From: Undibacter mobilis
GTDB taxonomy: Bacteria > Pseudomonadota > Alphaproteobacteria > Rhizobiales > Xanthobacteraceae
Assembly: GCF_003367195.1 (NCBI RefSeq)
Contig: NZ_QRGO01000003.1
Span: forward strand, 124,001-188,000
DNA: 64,000 nucleotides
Reading direction: 5' to 3'
The notes beneath the pieces were generated by a model. The model saw only the letters and a program-made list of their open reading frames with translations. It was not told where the DNA came from and ran no database searches. Position 1 is the stretch's first letter. Each line of letters opens with the position of its first letter. Position numbers and translations under genes: made by a program. Positions 27,598-36,550 of this stretch are shown here, piece by piece.

Positions 27598-28212
27598 TTG
27601 ACCGAAGCCTGGACCCTCAAAGGCGAGATGACGCTGTCGTGCAATTGCACGGTGTTCTGCCCTTGCGTGCTGTCGCTCGGCGAACATCCGCCCACCGAAG
27701 GCCGCTGCCAGACATGGGCGGGCGTGCGCATCGACGAGGGGCAGTTCGAGAACGTCGATCTGTCGGGCATCAATCTCGGCCTGATGATGGACCTGCCCGG
27801 CATCATGGCGCGGGGCAACTGGACCGCGGCCTTGTTCATCGACGACAAGGCGCCGATCCAGGCGGTGAAGGGGCTGACGCGTATCTTCACCGGTCGTGTC
27901 GGCGGCACCACGCATCTCCTGTCGATTCTGGTCGGCCAGTTTCTTGGCGTGCATCAGGTGCCGATCCGCTACGAGACGCAGGGCAATACCCGCATCGTCA
28001 GCCTCGACAAATACGGCGGCGGCGCCGTGACCCCGGTGCGCGGCAAGGACAAGGATGGACTGGTTTCGATCCAGAACAGCGAATACTGGATCGGCCCGGA
28101 AGTCATCGTCGCCAAGTCCGACAAATCGCGCTTTCGCGGCTTCGGCCGCAACTGGAACCTCGGCGGCCGTTCGGCGGAAATCGTCAAGCTCGACTGGGGT
28201 AATCAGGGCTGA
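27598..28212 (+). CDS. DUF1326 domain protein with Cys cluster
   Basis: A protein of 204 residues, soluble, without a signal peptide. Near the N-terminus CNCTVFCPC places C15, C17, C21 and C23 close together, with C37 following. This looks like a metal or cofactor site. The start is a TTG at 27598 with GGGAG seven bases upstream; extended starts would run back into the DUF2182 gene. It follows the DUF2182 gene by 34 bp and overlaps the pcs start by one base (TGATG), so all three are probably one operon. Role unknown. Confidence 0.86.
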   Translation: MTEAWTLKGEMTLSCNCTVFCPCVLSLGEHPPTEGRCQTWAGVRIDEGQFENVDLSGINLGLMMDLPGIMARGNWTAALFIDDKAPIQAVKGLTRIFTGRVGGTTHLLSILVGQFLGVHQVPIRYETQGNTRIVSLDKYGGGAVTPVRGKDKDGLVSIQNSEYWIGPEVIVAKSDKSRFRGFGRNWNLGGRSAEIVKLDWGNQG

Positions 28213-28895
28213 TGGATTTCCGGCACATCGGCGCCTTCGCGATCCATGTGCTGACGGCGAGCGGCGCGGCGCTCGCGCTCGTCGCCCTGATCCTGGCGAC
28301 CGGCGGCCACTGGACCGCGATGTTCGCTTGTCTGGGTGTCGCGCTGATCGTCGACGGCATCGACGGACCGCTGGCGCGGGCGTTGCGCGTCAAGGACGTG
28401 CTGCCGCGCTGGGACGGCGCGGGCCTGGATTTCGTCGTCGATTTCACGACCTATGTTTTCGTGCCGGCCTATGCGATCACCGCCAGCGGCTTGCTGCCGG
28501 ACGGGCTCGGCGTTCCGGCGGCCGTGGTGATCGTTGTCACCGGCGCCTTGTATTTCGCCGACCGCACCATGAAGACCGACGACAATTACTTCCGCGGCTT
28601 TCCCGCGGTGTGGAATGTCATCGCCTTTTATCTCTATGTCCTGATGCCGCCGCCCTGGATCGCGGCCGTCACCATTGCCGCGCTGGCGGCCCTCACTTTC
28701 GTGCCGGTCCGCTTCGTGCATCCGCTGCGGGTGAAGCACTTGCGCTGGCTCAATGTCGCGCTGATGGTGGTGTGGGCCGCGCTGGCGCTGGTGACGCTGA
28801 TCGCCAATCTCGCGCCCGGCCTCCCGGTCGTCGCCGGCCTGTCGGTGATCGCGCTTTACTTCCTGGGCGCCGGTTTGTTACGCCGGGCCAATTGA
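28212..28895 (+). CDS. pcs: Phosphatidylcholine synthase
   Basis: A protein of 227 residues that condenses CDP-diacylglycerol with choline to give phosphatidylcholine in the inner membrane. The CDP-alcohol phosphatidyltransferase motif is present at 48-77: D48-G-I-D-G, A55-R56, then D68, G71, D73 and D77. Several transmembrane helices follow. The bacterial Pcs pathway is typical of Rhizobiales. The ATG overlaps the DUF1326 stop by one base, so translation is probably coupled. Confidence 0.93.
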   Translation: MDFRHIGAFAIHVLTASGAALALVALILATGGHWTAMFACLGVALIVDGIDGPLARALRVKDVLPRWDGAGLDFVVDFTTYVFVPAYAITASGLLPDGLGVPAAVVIVVTGALYFADRTMKTDDNYFRGFPAVWNVIAFYLYVLMPPPWIAAVTIAALAALTFVPVRFVHPLRVKHLRWLNVALMVVWAALALVTLIANLAPGLPVVAGLSVIALYFLGAGLLRRAN

Positions 28896-28923
28896 ACAAT
28901 ACGCATTGCGGGGGAATACGCCT

Positions 28924-29658
28924 ATGTCGAGACCGGTTCTTCTTGTCGCCGGCGGCAGCCGCGGCATCGGCGCCTCGATCGCCAAACTCGCCGGCGCGTC
29001 GGGTTACGACGTCGCGGTGAACTACCACAGCAATGCCAATGCGGCGGCGGGCGTGGTCGCGGCGGTGAAAGCCTCCGGCGGCCGTGCGGTCGCGATTCAG
29101 GGCGACATGGGGCAGGAGGCGGATATCGAGCGCGTCTTCGCCGAGACCGACAAGTTCGGCGCCATCACGCATTTCGTCCATTCGTCCGGCATCATCGGGC
29201 CGATGTCGCGGCTGGACGAGGCCGACACCGCGACCATCAAGAACGCGCTCGACGTCGATACCTTCGGCGCGCTGCTGTCCCTGCGCGCCTGCATCCGCCG
29301 CATGTCGACCAAGCACGGCGGCACGGGCGGTTCGATCGTGATGATCTCGTCAATGGCGGCGGTCATCGGCGGCGCCAATGAATGCGTCTGGTACGCTGCC
29401 GCCAAGGGCGCGGTCGATTCCATGGTGATCGGCATCGCCCGCGAAGTGGCGCGCGAAGGCATCCGCGTCAACGGCGTCAGCCCCGGCATGATCGACACCG
29501 ACATCCAGCCGCCGGGCCGTGTCGATCGCATTACGCCGTCGATCCCGATCGGCCGCGTCGGCTCGCCGGACGAGGTGGCCGACAGTGTGCTTTATCTGCT
29601 TTCCGACAAGGCCTCTTACGTCACCGGTTCGAACCTCCGCGTTTCCGGCGGACGTTGA
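28924..29658 (+). CDS. SDR-family NAD(P)-dependent oxidoreductase
   Basis: A protein of 244 residues, classical short-chain dehydrogenase. The nucleotide motif is GGSRGIGASIA (10-20), the catalytic residues are Ser142/143, Tyr157 and Lys161 (WYAAAKG), and VNGVSPGMIDTDI and the terminal SGGR are standard. The usual NNAG motif reads HSSG (86-89). NYHSN near 33 suggests a preference for NADPH (inference). The ATG at 28924 was preferred to a TTG at 28906. It follows pcs by 28 bp; a link to lipid metabolism is possible but not shown. Confidence 0.9.
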   Translation: MSRPVLLVAGGSRGIGASIAKLAGASGYDVAVNYHSNANAAAGVVAAVKASGGRAVAIQGDMGQEADIERVFAETDKFGAITHFVHSSGIIGPMSRLDEADTATIKNALDVDTFGALLSLRACIRRMSTKHGGTGGSIVMISSMAAVIGGANECVWYAAAKGAVDSMVIGIAREVAREGIRVNGVSPGMIDTDIQPPGRVDRITPSIPIGRVGSPDEVADSVLYLLSDKASYVTGSNLRVSGGR

Positions 29659-29769
29659 ACACTTTGGCGCGAGGCACGCCGGGCCTTGCTTGCGCTCGCC
29701 GGTTGGCCGCCTATGATCGCCGCCCGAACAGCGATCCCACAACAAACCTGATGCAATAAGGGGTGAAAC

Positions 29770-30747
29770 ATGGTTGCCGCAGTACGTGTCCATAAGGTTG
29801 GCGGTCCTGACGTCCTCACGTTCGAGGACATTCAGGTGCCCGCGGCGGGCGAGGGCCAGCTCAAGATCAAGCAGCATGCCTGCGGCGTGAACTTCATCGA
29901 CACCTATTTCCGCAGCGGCCTCTATCCTTCGCCGGTCGGGCTGCCTTTCGTCGCCGGCAATGAAGGAGCCGGTGAGGTGATCGAGGTCGGCCCCGGCGTG
30001 TCGGACTTCAAGGTCGGCGACCGCGTCGCCTATGTCGTGCCGCTCGGCGCCTATGCGCAGGAGCGTCTGCTGCCGGCAGCGCGTGCCGTGAAGGTGCCGG
30101 CCAACATCAGCTACGAGCAGGCGGCGGCGATGATGCTCAAGGGCATGACCGCCGAGTATCTGCTCAACCGCACCTTCAAGGTGGAGAAGGGCTCGACGAT
30201 CATGGTCCATGCCGCGGCCGGTGGGGTCGGGCTCATTCTGTGCCAGTGGGCCAACCATATCGGCGCCACCGTGATCGGCACGGTCGGCTCCAAGGACAAA
30301 GCCGAGCTCGCCAAAGCCAATGGCGCGCACCACACCATCCTGTATCGCGAGGAAGACTTCGCCGAGAAGGTCAAGGCCATCACCGGCGGCAAGCTGTGCG
30401 ATGTCGTCTATGATGGCATCGGCAACGACACCTTCCCGAAGTCGCTCGACTGCATCCGTCCGCTTGGCATGTTCGTGTCGTTCGGTTCGGCGTCGGGACC
30501 GGTCAAGGCCTTCGACATCAATATCCTGCAGCAGAAGGGATCGCTGTTCGCTACGCGGCCGACGCTCAACACCTACGCGGCCAAGCGCGAGGATCTGGTT
30601 GCGATCGCCGACAACCTGTTCAAGGTCGTGGGGTCGGGCGCGGTGAAGATTCCGGCCAGCCATAAATACGCGCTCAAGGATGCCAAGCAGGCCCATATCG
30701 ATCTCGAAGGTCGCAAGACCACCGGCTCGATCGTCCTGATGCCGTAA
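29770..30747 (+). CDS. qor: NADPH:quinone oxidoreductase (zeta-crystallin type)
   Basis: A protein of 325 residues of the zinc-free MDR family. It shows CGVNFIDTYFRSGLYP, PFVAGNEGAGEVIEVG and the NADPH-binding VHAAAGGVGLILCQWA. All match Qor, which reduces quinones by one electron. Cysteine ligands of zinc-dependent dehydrogenases are absent. It stands 111 bp downstream of the SDR gene and is followed by tandem hairpins. Confidence 0.92.
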   Translation: MVAAVRVHKVGGPDVLTFEDIQVPAAGEGQLKIKQHACGVNFIDTYFRSGLYPSPVGLPFVAGNEGAGEVIEVGPGVSDFKVGDRVAYVVPLGAYAQERLLPAARAVKVPANISYEQAAAMMLKGMTAEYLLNRTFKVEKGSTIMVHAAAGGVGLILCQWANHIGATVIGTVGSKDKAELAKANGAHHTILYREEDFAEKVKAITGGKLCDVVYDGIGNDTFPKSLDCIRPLGMFVSFGSASGPVKAFDINILQQKGSLFATRPTLNTYAAKREDLVAIADNLFKVVGSGAVKIPASHKYALKDAKQAHIDLEGRKTTGSIVLMP

Positions 30748-30751
30748 AATT

Positions 30752-30801
30752 GGGCGGCGATGCCGCCCTACCTTGTTGCCCTCCCCCTTGCAGGGGGAGG
30801 G
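30752..30801 (+). repeat. Tandem palindromes after qor (family C), possible terminator
   Basis: Two perfect hairpins: GGGCGGC / GCCGCCC (30752-30758, 30762-30768, loop GAT) and CCCTCCCCC / GGGGGAGGG (30779-30787, 30793-30801, loop TTGCA). The second has the form of an element I recall in many Rhizobiales intergenic regions. No T-run follows, so a role in mRNA 3'-end stability is more likely than classical termination. Confidence 0.65.
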
Positions 30802-30845
30802 AATTGCGCTACGGATGGCATGACAGTTTTCGAGAACCTGCCTCC

Positions 30846-32081
30846 ATGACCGCCCCCGATTCCGCTGCGCTCGGCGAACGCGCCGACATGATGATCCGGA
30901 CTCTGGCCTCGATCTCGGCCGAGCCGAACCGGCTGGTCCGGGCCTTCCTGACGCCGCAGCATCGCGCCGCCGCCGATCTCATCGGCAAATGGATGCGCGA
31001 AGCGGGACTCGCTGTTTCGGAAGATGCGCTCGGCACCGTGCGCGGCCATTGGCCGGGCGAGGGCAAGAAGCGGCTGTTGATCGGCTCGCATATCGACACC
31101 GTGATCGAGGCCGGCATGTTTGACGGGCCGCTCGGCGTCATCGTCGGTATTCTCGCGGCCGGGCACTTCGCCCGGGCCGGGCGCAAGCTGTCATTCGGTC
31201 TCGATGTGCTCGCCTTCGGCGATGAGGAAGGGTCGCGTTTCCCGGTCACGCTGTCATCGTCCCTGGCGGTCGCCGGTCACTTCGACACGTCGCGGCTGGA
31301 AAAGGCCGATCATGACGGTGTGACGTTCCGCGACGTGCTGACGCGGTACGGCAAGAACGCCGCCGACATTCCCGCCGCGGCCTATTCGCGCGACGAAGCC
31401 GCCGCTTATGTCGAGGTGCATATCGAGCAGGGGCCTGTGCTCGAATATCGCAACCAGCCGCTCGGCGTCGTCACCGCGATTGCCGGACAGACCTACGTCA
31501 ATGTCGAATTTCTCGGCGAGGCCGGCCATGCCGGCACCGTGCCGATGCTGCTTCGCCGCGATGCCTTGGCAGGTGCGGCGGAAACGGTCAGCCTTGCCGA
31601 ACGTCTGGCGCGCGACACCAAAGGCGAAGTCGTGGCCACCGTTGGCGTGCTGCGCATTCCCAATGCCGCCGGCAACGTTATTCCCGGCAACGTCGCGCTG
31701 ATCGTCGATATCCGCTCGGGCACCGACGCGGCGCGGCACAAATTTGTCGAGACGTTCAAACGCGAGGTGCGGGCGCTGGCCGAACGCCGCCATCTCGGTG
31801 TCACCATGGCCGACACGCGCAACGTTCCCACGACGCCCTGCGATCCTGCGCTTCAGGATGGGATTGCCAAGGCGATTACTGCGGTCGGCGGCGAACCGGT
31901 GTCACTCGTCTCGGGCGCCGGTCATGACGGCATGGCGATGGCGAAGCTGTGTCCCATCGCCATGATGTTCGTGCGCTGCCGCGGCGGCATCAGTCACAAC
32001 CCGGCCGAATATACGAGCCCCGCCGATATGGGCCTCGCGGCCGCGGCGCTGATCAAGTTTATCGAGACGGCGAAGCTGTAA
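30846..32081 (+). CDS. M20-family Zn-dependent amidohydrolase (allantoate amidohydrolase / N-carbamoyl-amino-acid hydrolase type)
   Basis: A protein of 411 residues. The binuclear metal site is visible: GSHIDTV (His, Asp), FDGPLGV (Asp), GDEEGSRF (Glu) and EVHIEQGPVLE (His, Glu region), with SGAGHDG and GGISHNPAEYTSPAD at the C-terminus. The family hydrolyses allantoate, ureidoglycolate or N-carbamoyl amino acids. No other purine-catabolism gene is in the window, so the substrate is open. The ATG at 30846 follows the family C repeat. Beyond the stop a 9-bp stem with one mismatch (32113-32138) lies in the convergent gap. Confidence 0.86.
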   Translation: MTAPDSAALGERADMMIRTLASISAEPNRLVRAFLTPQHRAAADLIGKWMREAGLAVSEDALGTVRGHWPGEGKKRLLIGSHIDTVIEAGMFDGPLGVIVGILAAGHFARAGRKLSFGLDVLAFGDEEGSRFPVTLSSSLAVAGHFDTSRLEKADHDGVTFRDVLTRYGKNAADIPAAAYSRDEAAAYVEVHIEQGPVLEYRNQPLGVVTAIAGQTYVNVEFLGEAGHAGTVPMLLRRDALAGAAETVSLAERLARDTKGEVVATVGVLRIPNAAGNVIPGNVALIVDIRSGTDAARHKFVETFKREVRALAERRHLGVTMADTRNVPTTPCDPALQDGIAKAITAVGGEPVSLVSGAGHDGMAMAKLCPIAMMFVRCRGGISHNPAEYTSPADMGLAAAALIKFIETAKL

Positions 32082-32176
32082 GAAGAAATCTCCGTTCGTC
32101 GTCGCAAAACGCGAACCCGGTCTTTCTGAACCGGATTCACGTTTACGCGGGACTGAACGGGCGGTCGTTCGTACTG

Positions 32177-32800
32177 CTACTCCCGATAGATATACGTCAC
32201 GCGGCGCGTGCCCGGTTCGACCAGCACCGGCACACCGTTCACATAGGCGTAGTTGTATTCGTAGTTCGGCACAGGGGTCAGCACGACGTCCTGCGGCAGG
32301 CCGGCGCCTTCGACGACTTCGCCGTTGATGTAGACCGGCGTCACCGGGTTCTGCGTGACGTAGGCCTGTACGGTCGGCGGCGGTGGCGCGATGGCCAGCG
32401 GCGCACCGGCCGGGGCAACAAACTCGCCCTGGATGGTTCGCGTCGTTACGACCGTCGTGGTTGAGCCGACAGTGGCGGGCGGCGGTTCAAAGGACAGGGC
32501 AGGGACGGTCTGACTGACCACCACGCTCTGGCCGCCGGCCATGCCCATCATGTATTGCGAATAGGCCCAGCCCTGTTTGCCGTTATACGAAACCTGGCAC
32601 CACAGGCTGCCGGCGATACAGCCGGTGACCGTGGCCTGGCCCTTGTCGGGGATGGCGCCGATCACCGGATATTCCGGTCCCGGGCCGGTGCGGATGTTGA
32701 GCGATGTGGTGGCCGTTGCCAGCGTCGCGGCCGAGGCGGGCAGCGCGACAGCCGCCAGCGCCGCGATGGCAGCCAAAAAGGTTGCGGTTTTACGCTGCAT
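32177..32800 (-). CDS. Secreted SH3-domain protein with DUF1236-like C-terminus
   Basis: A protein of 207 residues with a signal peptide (about 1-24, cleavage near ASA-AT). A bacterial SH3 domain (about 26-85) contains LNIRTGPGPEYPVIGAIP and WCQVSYNGKQGWAYSQY. A Pro/Val-rich linker leads to a short region (about 140-207) with YVTQNPVTPVYINGEVVEGAGLP, which matches the DUF1236 pattern. Periplasmic SH3 domains usually bind peptidoglycan. The ATG is about 50 bp from a perfect 14-bp palindrome (32853-32866) that could be an operator. Confidence 0.82.
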   Translation of the reverse strand: MQRKTATFLAAIAALAAVALPASAATLATATTSLNIRTGPGPEYPVIGAIPDKGQATVTGCIAGSLWCQVSYNGKQGWAYSQYMMGMAGGQSVVVSQTVPALSFEPPPATVGSTTTVVTTRTIQGEFVAPAGAPLAIAPPPPTVQAYVTQNPVTPVYINGEVVEGAGLPQDVVLTPVPNYEYNYAYVNGVPVLVEPGTRRVTYIYRE

Positions 32801-32852
32801 GTTCAGACTCCGATGGTTGAAGGCATGTTTATAACGCCGGCCATGCGCTTGC

Positions 32853-32866
32853 GTTCCCGCGGGAAC
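32853..32866. promoter_or_regulatory. Perfect 14-bp palindrome upstream of the SH3-protein gene
   Basis: GTTCCCGCGGGAAC is fully self-complementary and lies between the stop of the kinase gene (32873) and the start of the SH3 gene (32800). It may be a dimeric regulator site. It has no T-run, so it is not an obvious terminator. Confidence 0.35.
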
Positions 32867-32872
32867 TCCGGC

Positions 32873-34270
32873 TCAGCCCGCGCGCGGCGCCCGCACCACG
32901 GTGACGCTGCAAGGCGCTTCGGTGGCCACCTTGGCTGAAACGCTGCCGAGCACGCGGCGCCGAAATGAGTCCTGCCGCGCGCCGATGAGGATGTGGTCGA
33001 CCCGGTTGACCGCGGCAAACTCGAGAATGGCCGCGGCCGCGTCGGTGCTTTCCAGCACATGAGCGGTCAGGCGGCGTTCATCGAGCTTGAGCGGCGCGGC
33101 CCAGGATTTCAGCCGCACAAGACGATCGATTTTCTTGTTGTGGCCCTGATCGTCGAGCGTTGAGTCGAGGGCGATGGCGCTCGTCTTCAAGACGTTGAGA
33201 CAGGCCAGCCGCGCTTGCGGCAAGGTGGCAAGAATGCGCGCCGTCACCTCGAACAGCGCCGCATTGATCGGCGCGCCCTGTTCGCCAACATCCACCGCGA
33301 CAGCCACGATGGGCGCAGAAGCAATCTGCGTTGCCACGGGCGACTTGCGCGGTGCGGTCAGGTCCGTGTTGAAACGCCGCCGCATCGCGGTGGTCCACGG
33401 ATCGCGCGTCAGCTTTTCGGAGCGCGCCGTCAGCTTTACCTCGTCCGGGTGGCTGAGATCGAAGGCAAGCTGCGCCGCGGTCGGATGACGCCGGCCGGGC
33501 TCGACTTCGAGGCAGCGCAACACGATTTCCTGCAGCCATGGCGGATAGTCAGGCCGCAACGAACGCGGCGGCTTGGGATCGCGCCACAAACGGCGGCGCA
33601 TACCGCGCAGCGTTTCGCTCTCACCGAACGGGCGCTCGCCGGTCGAGAAGAAATACAGCAGCACGCCGAGTGCAAACAGGTCGCTGCGCGGATCGTTGCG
33701 GATGCCGCGCAATTGCTCCGGCGACATATAGGGCGCTGTACCGAACGGCAGGCGGAATTCCTCCTGCATCAGGTCCGGCAGTTGATCGTGATGCGACAGA
33801 CCGAAATCGATCAGCACGGCCGATCCATCCGGCCGAAACATGATGTTGCTTGGCTTGATATCGAGATGGACGACGTGCTGACGATGCAGGTCGTCGAGCG
33901 CCTCCGCGATCGTGACACCGAGGCGGGCGACTTCGTCATAAGGCAGAGGCAGATCGGGCAGGCGCTGGAGCAGGCTGGTGCCGGCGATCGCCTCCATCAC
34001 GAGGTAGGGCTGATGGGCAAAGTCGCCGGCGGCGATGTACTTCGGAATATGGGGCCCATTCAGCTTCGGCAGGATCATCTGTTCCATTTCGAAGCTGACA
34101 ATGGCGGCCGGATCGGTGCCTTCGCCGATGCGCGGCACCTTCATCAGCATCGGCTCATCGAGGCCGTCCTTGCTGACGCGCCACAACATGGCCATACCGC
34201 CTTTGTGCACCATCTCGTCAAGGCGGAAACCATCGATGACAAAGCCGGGATCGTGCAGCGGCCGCGCCAT
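32873..34270 (-). CDS. Serine/threonine protein kinase fused to a universal stress protein (USP) domain
   Basis: A protein of 465 residues. An N-terminal Hanks-type kinase (about 10-285) has invariant Lys44 (MLMKVPR), catalytic loop HLDIKPSN with Asp137, DFG at 155-157, and APYMSPEQ in the activation segment. The glycine loop is short (HKGGMAML). The C-terminal part (about 315-465) has USP features: VAVAVDVGEQGAP, VDHILIGARQDSFRRRVLGSVSAKVA and TEAPCSVTVVRAP. This ATP-binding fold could sense stress or energy state. It starts 3 bp after the metallophosphatase stop, so the two are almost certainly cotranscribed. Confidence 0.88.
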   Translation of the reverse strand: MARPLHDPGFVIDGFRLDEMVHKGGMAMLWRVSKDGLDEPMLMKVPRIGEGTDPAAIVSFEMEQMILPKLNGPHIPKYIAAGDFAHQPYLVMEAIAGTSLLQRLPDLPLPYDEVARLGVTIAEALDDLHRQHVVHLDIKPSNIMFRPDGSAVLIDFGLSHHDQLPDLMQEEFRLPFGTAPYMSPEQLRGIRNDPRSDLFALGVLLYFFSTGERPFGESETLRGMRRRLWRDPKPPRSLRPDYPPWLQEIVLRCLEVEPGRRHPTAAQLAFDLSHPDEVKLTARSEKLTRDPWTTAMRRRFNTDLTAPRKSPVATQIASAPIVAVAVDVGEQGAPINAALFEVTARILATLPQARLACLNVLKTSAIALDSTLDDQGHNKKIDRLVRLKSWAAPLKLDERRLTAHVLESTDAAAAILEFAAVNRVDHILIGARQDSFRRRVLGSVSAKVATEAPCSVTVVRAPRAG

Positions 34271-34273
34271 GTC

Positions 34274-35014
34274 TCATTTCCCCACATAGAGGCGTTCGGC
34301 CAATATCGGCGGCAGGCCCTGCTGCAGGATGCGCTTTGCCGCCGCCTCGATATCGTAGGGCACGCGGCGATAGGTGAGTTCGCCGCTGTCGGTGTCGAAC
34401 AGGCAGTAGGCGGCGGCCGGATTGTCGTCGCGGGGCTGGCCGACGGCCCCAAGCACCGCGAGCCAGCGCCGGCCCGGCAATAGCGGCACCGGCGCATCGG
34501 TTGTCGGCGTGAACGACGTCATCTTGGCGGTCGAGGACAGGCTGTAGAGCGCCGGCCTATGGACATGACCGCAGAAGGTGACACGCGCCTGCGTAGCAGC
34601 GAGGCTGTCGGCGGCTTCCAGCGTGCTGACGACATACGTCCAGCGCTCCGGGTGGCTTGCTTCGGCATGCACGTAAAGCCGGTCGTAGTCGGATTGCGTC
34701 AGGGGCAGGTTTGCGAGGAAATCGCGCGCGGGTTTGCCAAGTTCGGTGCGCGTCCATTCGATGGCGACGCGGGCTTCGAGATTCATGCCATCGGCGGAGC
34801 CGCCAATGGCGGCGTCGTGGTTTCCCAGCACCAGCGTGGCGCCGTCTTCGGCCAGCCCCATGACGCGATCGAGCACCCAATCGGGATCGCCGCCATAGCC
34901 GACGAAATCGCCCAGCAAAACGGTTCGTTGCGCTCCGCGGGCGCGCGCGTCGGCCAGGCAGGCTTCGAAAGCCTGCCGATTGGCATGGATATCGGCGAAC
35001 AGGGCGATCAGCAC
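34274..35014 (-). CDS. Calcineurin-like metallophosphoesterase
   Basis: A protein of 246 residues with the full metallophosphatase motif set: FADIHANRQAF (D, H), GDFVGYGGDPD (GDxxxYGxxP-type), GNHDAA, and GHVHRP. It belongs to the YfcE/PrpE-like family that contains protein phosphatases, phosphodiesterases and nucleotidases. It immediately precedes the kinase-USP gene (3-bp gap), which suggests that it may dephosphorylate the kinase or its targets. That is inference; the family alone does not fix the substrate. Confidence 0.88.
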   Translation of the reverse strand: MLIALFADIHANRQAFEACLADARARGAQRTVLLGDFVGYGGDPDWVLDRVMGLAEDGATLVLGNHDAAIGGSADGMNLEARVAIEWTRTELGKPARDFLANLPLTQSDYDRLYVHAEASHPERWTYVVSTLEAADSLAATQARVTFCGHVHRPALYSLSSTAKMTSFTPTTDAPVPLLPGRRWLAVLGAVGQPRDDNPAAAYCLFDTDSGELTYRRVPYDIEAAAKRILQQGLPPILAERLYVGK

Positions 35015-35099
35015 GGCGTTTCCCAGACGTGGCGATGTTGCCGCGTGAGGATCAACCCGTATTGATCCTTGTCAATGAGCCGAATGGCCGGGATAGCGG

Positions 35100-36473
35100 T
35101 CAGAATCCGACCGCGGTTCCGTGCAGGTCGTATTCGTCGGCGCGCTCGATCTTGACGGTCGCGATCTCGCCAACGCGCAAGGGACGGCGGCTGGCGACAT
35201 AAACGTTGCCGTCGATCTCCGGCGCGTCGGCCATCGAGCGGCCCTTGGCGACGGTCGGGCCGGCCTCGTCGATGATGACCTGCTGGCGGCTGCCGACCTT
35301 GCGCTTGAGACGGCGCGCGGAAATCTTCTGCTGCGCGGCCATGAAGCGGTGCCAGCGCTCTTCCTTGACCTCGTCCGGCACCGGATTGCCCAGCGCATTA
35401 GCGGGCGCGCCGGCAACCGGCTCGTATTTGAAGCAGCCGACGCGGTCGAGCGAGGCTTCGTCGAGCCATTCCAGCAGCGTCTCGAATTCGGCGTCGGTCT
35501 CGCCTGGGAAACCGACGATGAACGTCGAGCGCAAGGTGAGGTCCGGACACATGTCGCGCCAGCGCGCGATCCGCTCCAGCGTCTTTTCCTGCGAGGCCGG
35601 TCGCTTCATGCGCTTGAGCACGTCATGATTGGCGTGCTGCAACGGCATGTCGAGATAAGGCAGGATCTTGCGCTCCGCCATCAGCGGAATGACGTCATCG
35701 ACATGCGGGTAGGGGTAGACATAGTGCATCCGCACCCAGATGCCGAGCTCGCCGAGCGCCGAGGCAAGATCGAGGAATTTGGCGCGCACCTCCCGCGTCT
35801 CGCCGGCGGCGTTCTTCCAAGAGCTTGCCGCGTATTTGATGTCGAGGCCGTAGGCGGAGGTGTCCTGCGAGATGACCAGCAGTTCCTTGACGCCGGCCTT
35901 CACGAGGCGTTCGGCTTCGCGCATCACGTCGGCGGCCGGGCGCGAGACGAGATCGCCGCGCAGCTTCGGGATGATGCAGAAGGTGCAGCGGTTGTTGCAG
36001 CCTTCGGAAATCTTCAAATAGGCGTAGTGCCGCGGCGTCAGCTTGATGCCTTCCGGCGGCACCAGATCGATGAACGGATTGTGCTTCGGCGGCACCGCGC
36101 GGTGCACGGCGTCGAGCACGCTCTCATATTGCTGCGGTCCGGTGATCGCCAGCACGTTCGGATGCGCCCGGGTGATGTTCTCGGGCTCGGCGCCCATGCA
36201 GCCGGTGACGATGACCTTGCCGTTTTCGCTCAGCGCCAGGCCGATCGCGTCGAGCGACTCCGCCTTGGCGGAATCGAGGAAGCCGCAGGTGTTGACGATG
36301 ACGAGGTCCGAGCCCTTGTGCTCGCGCGACAGCTCATACCCCTCGGCGCGCAGCCGGGTGATGATGCGTTCGGAATCGACCAGCGCCTTGGGGCAGCCGA
36401 GCGAGACGAAGCTCACCTTGGGGGCGGGCTGGCCGTCGGTGTCCGGGGCGGTCGTTGCGGGGGCGTCGAGCAT
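35100..36473 (-). CDS. rimO: Ribosomal protein uS12 methylthiotransferase RimO
   Basis: A protein of 457 residues. It methylthiolates Asp of ribosomal protein S12 with two Fe-S clusters. The N-terminal cluster cysteines lie in [22 protein letters not shown] and [10 protein letters not shown]. The radical-SAM motif is CNNRCTFC, and a C-terminal TRAM domain follows with [10 protein letters not shown]. The ATG at 36473 gives the expected start. A longer frame to 36587 would translate part of an intergenic repeat and was rejected. Confidence 0.95.
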   Translation of the reverse strand: MLDAPATTAPDTDGQPAPKVSFVSLGCPKALVDSERIITRLRAEGYELSREHKGSDLVIVNTCGFLDSAKAESLDAIGLALSENGKVIVTGCMGAEPENITRAHPNVLAITGPQQYESVLDAVHRAVPPKHNPFIDLVPPEGIKLTPRHYAYLKISEGCNNRCTFCIIPKLRGDLVSRPAADVMREAERLVKAGVKELLVISQDTSAYGLDIKYAASSWKNAAGETREVRAKFLDLASALGELGIWVRMHYVYPYPHVDDVIPLMAERKILPYLDMPLQHANHDVLKRMKRPASQEKTLERIARWRDMCPDLTLRSTFIVGFPGETDAEFETLLEWLDEASLDRVGCFKYEPVAGAPANALGNPVPDEVKEERWHRFMAAQQKISARRLKRKVGSRQQVIIDEAGPTVAKGRSMADAPEIDGNVYVASRRPLRVGEIATVKIERADEYDLHGTAVGF

Positions 36474-36550
36474 GCGGCAGGAGCTAGACGCGAAAGGCCG
36501 GATTGGCAAGGGTGGGACTTGGCGGCCCGAAAATGGCGTAAACCGGCCCT

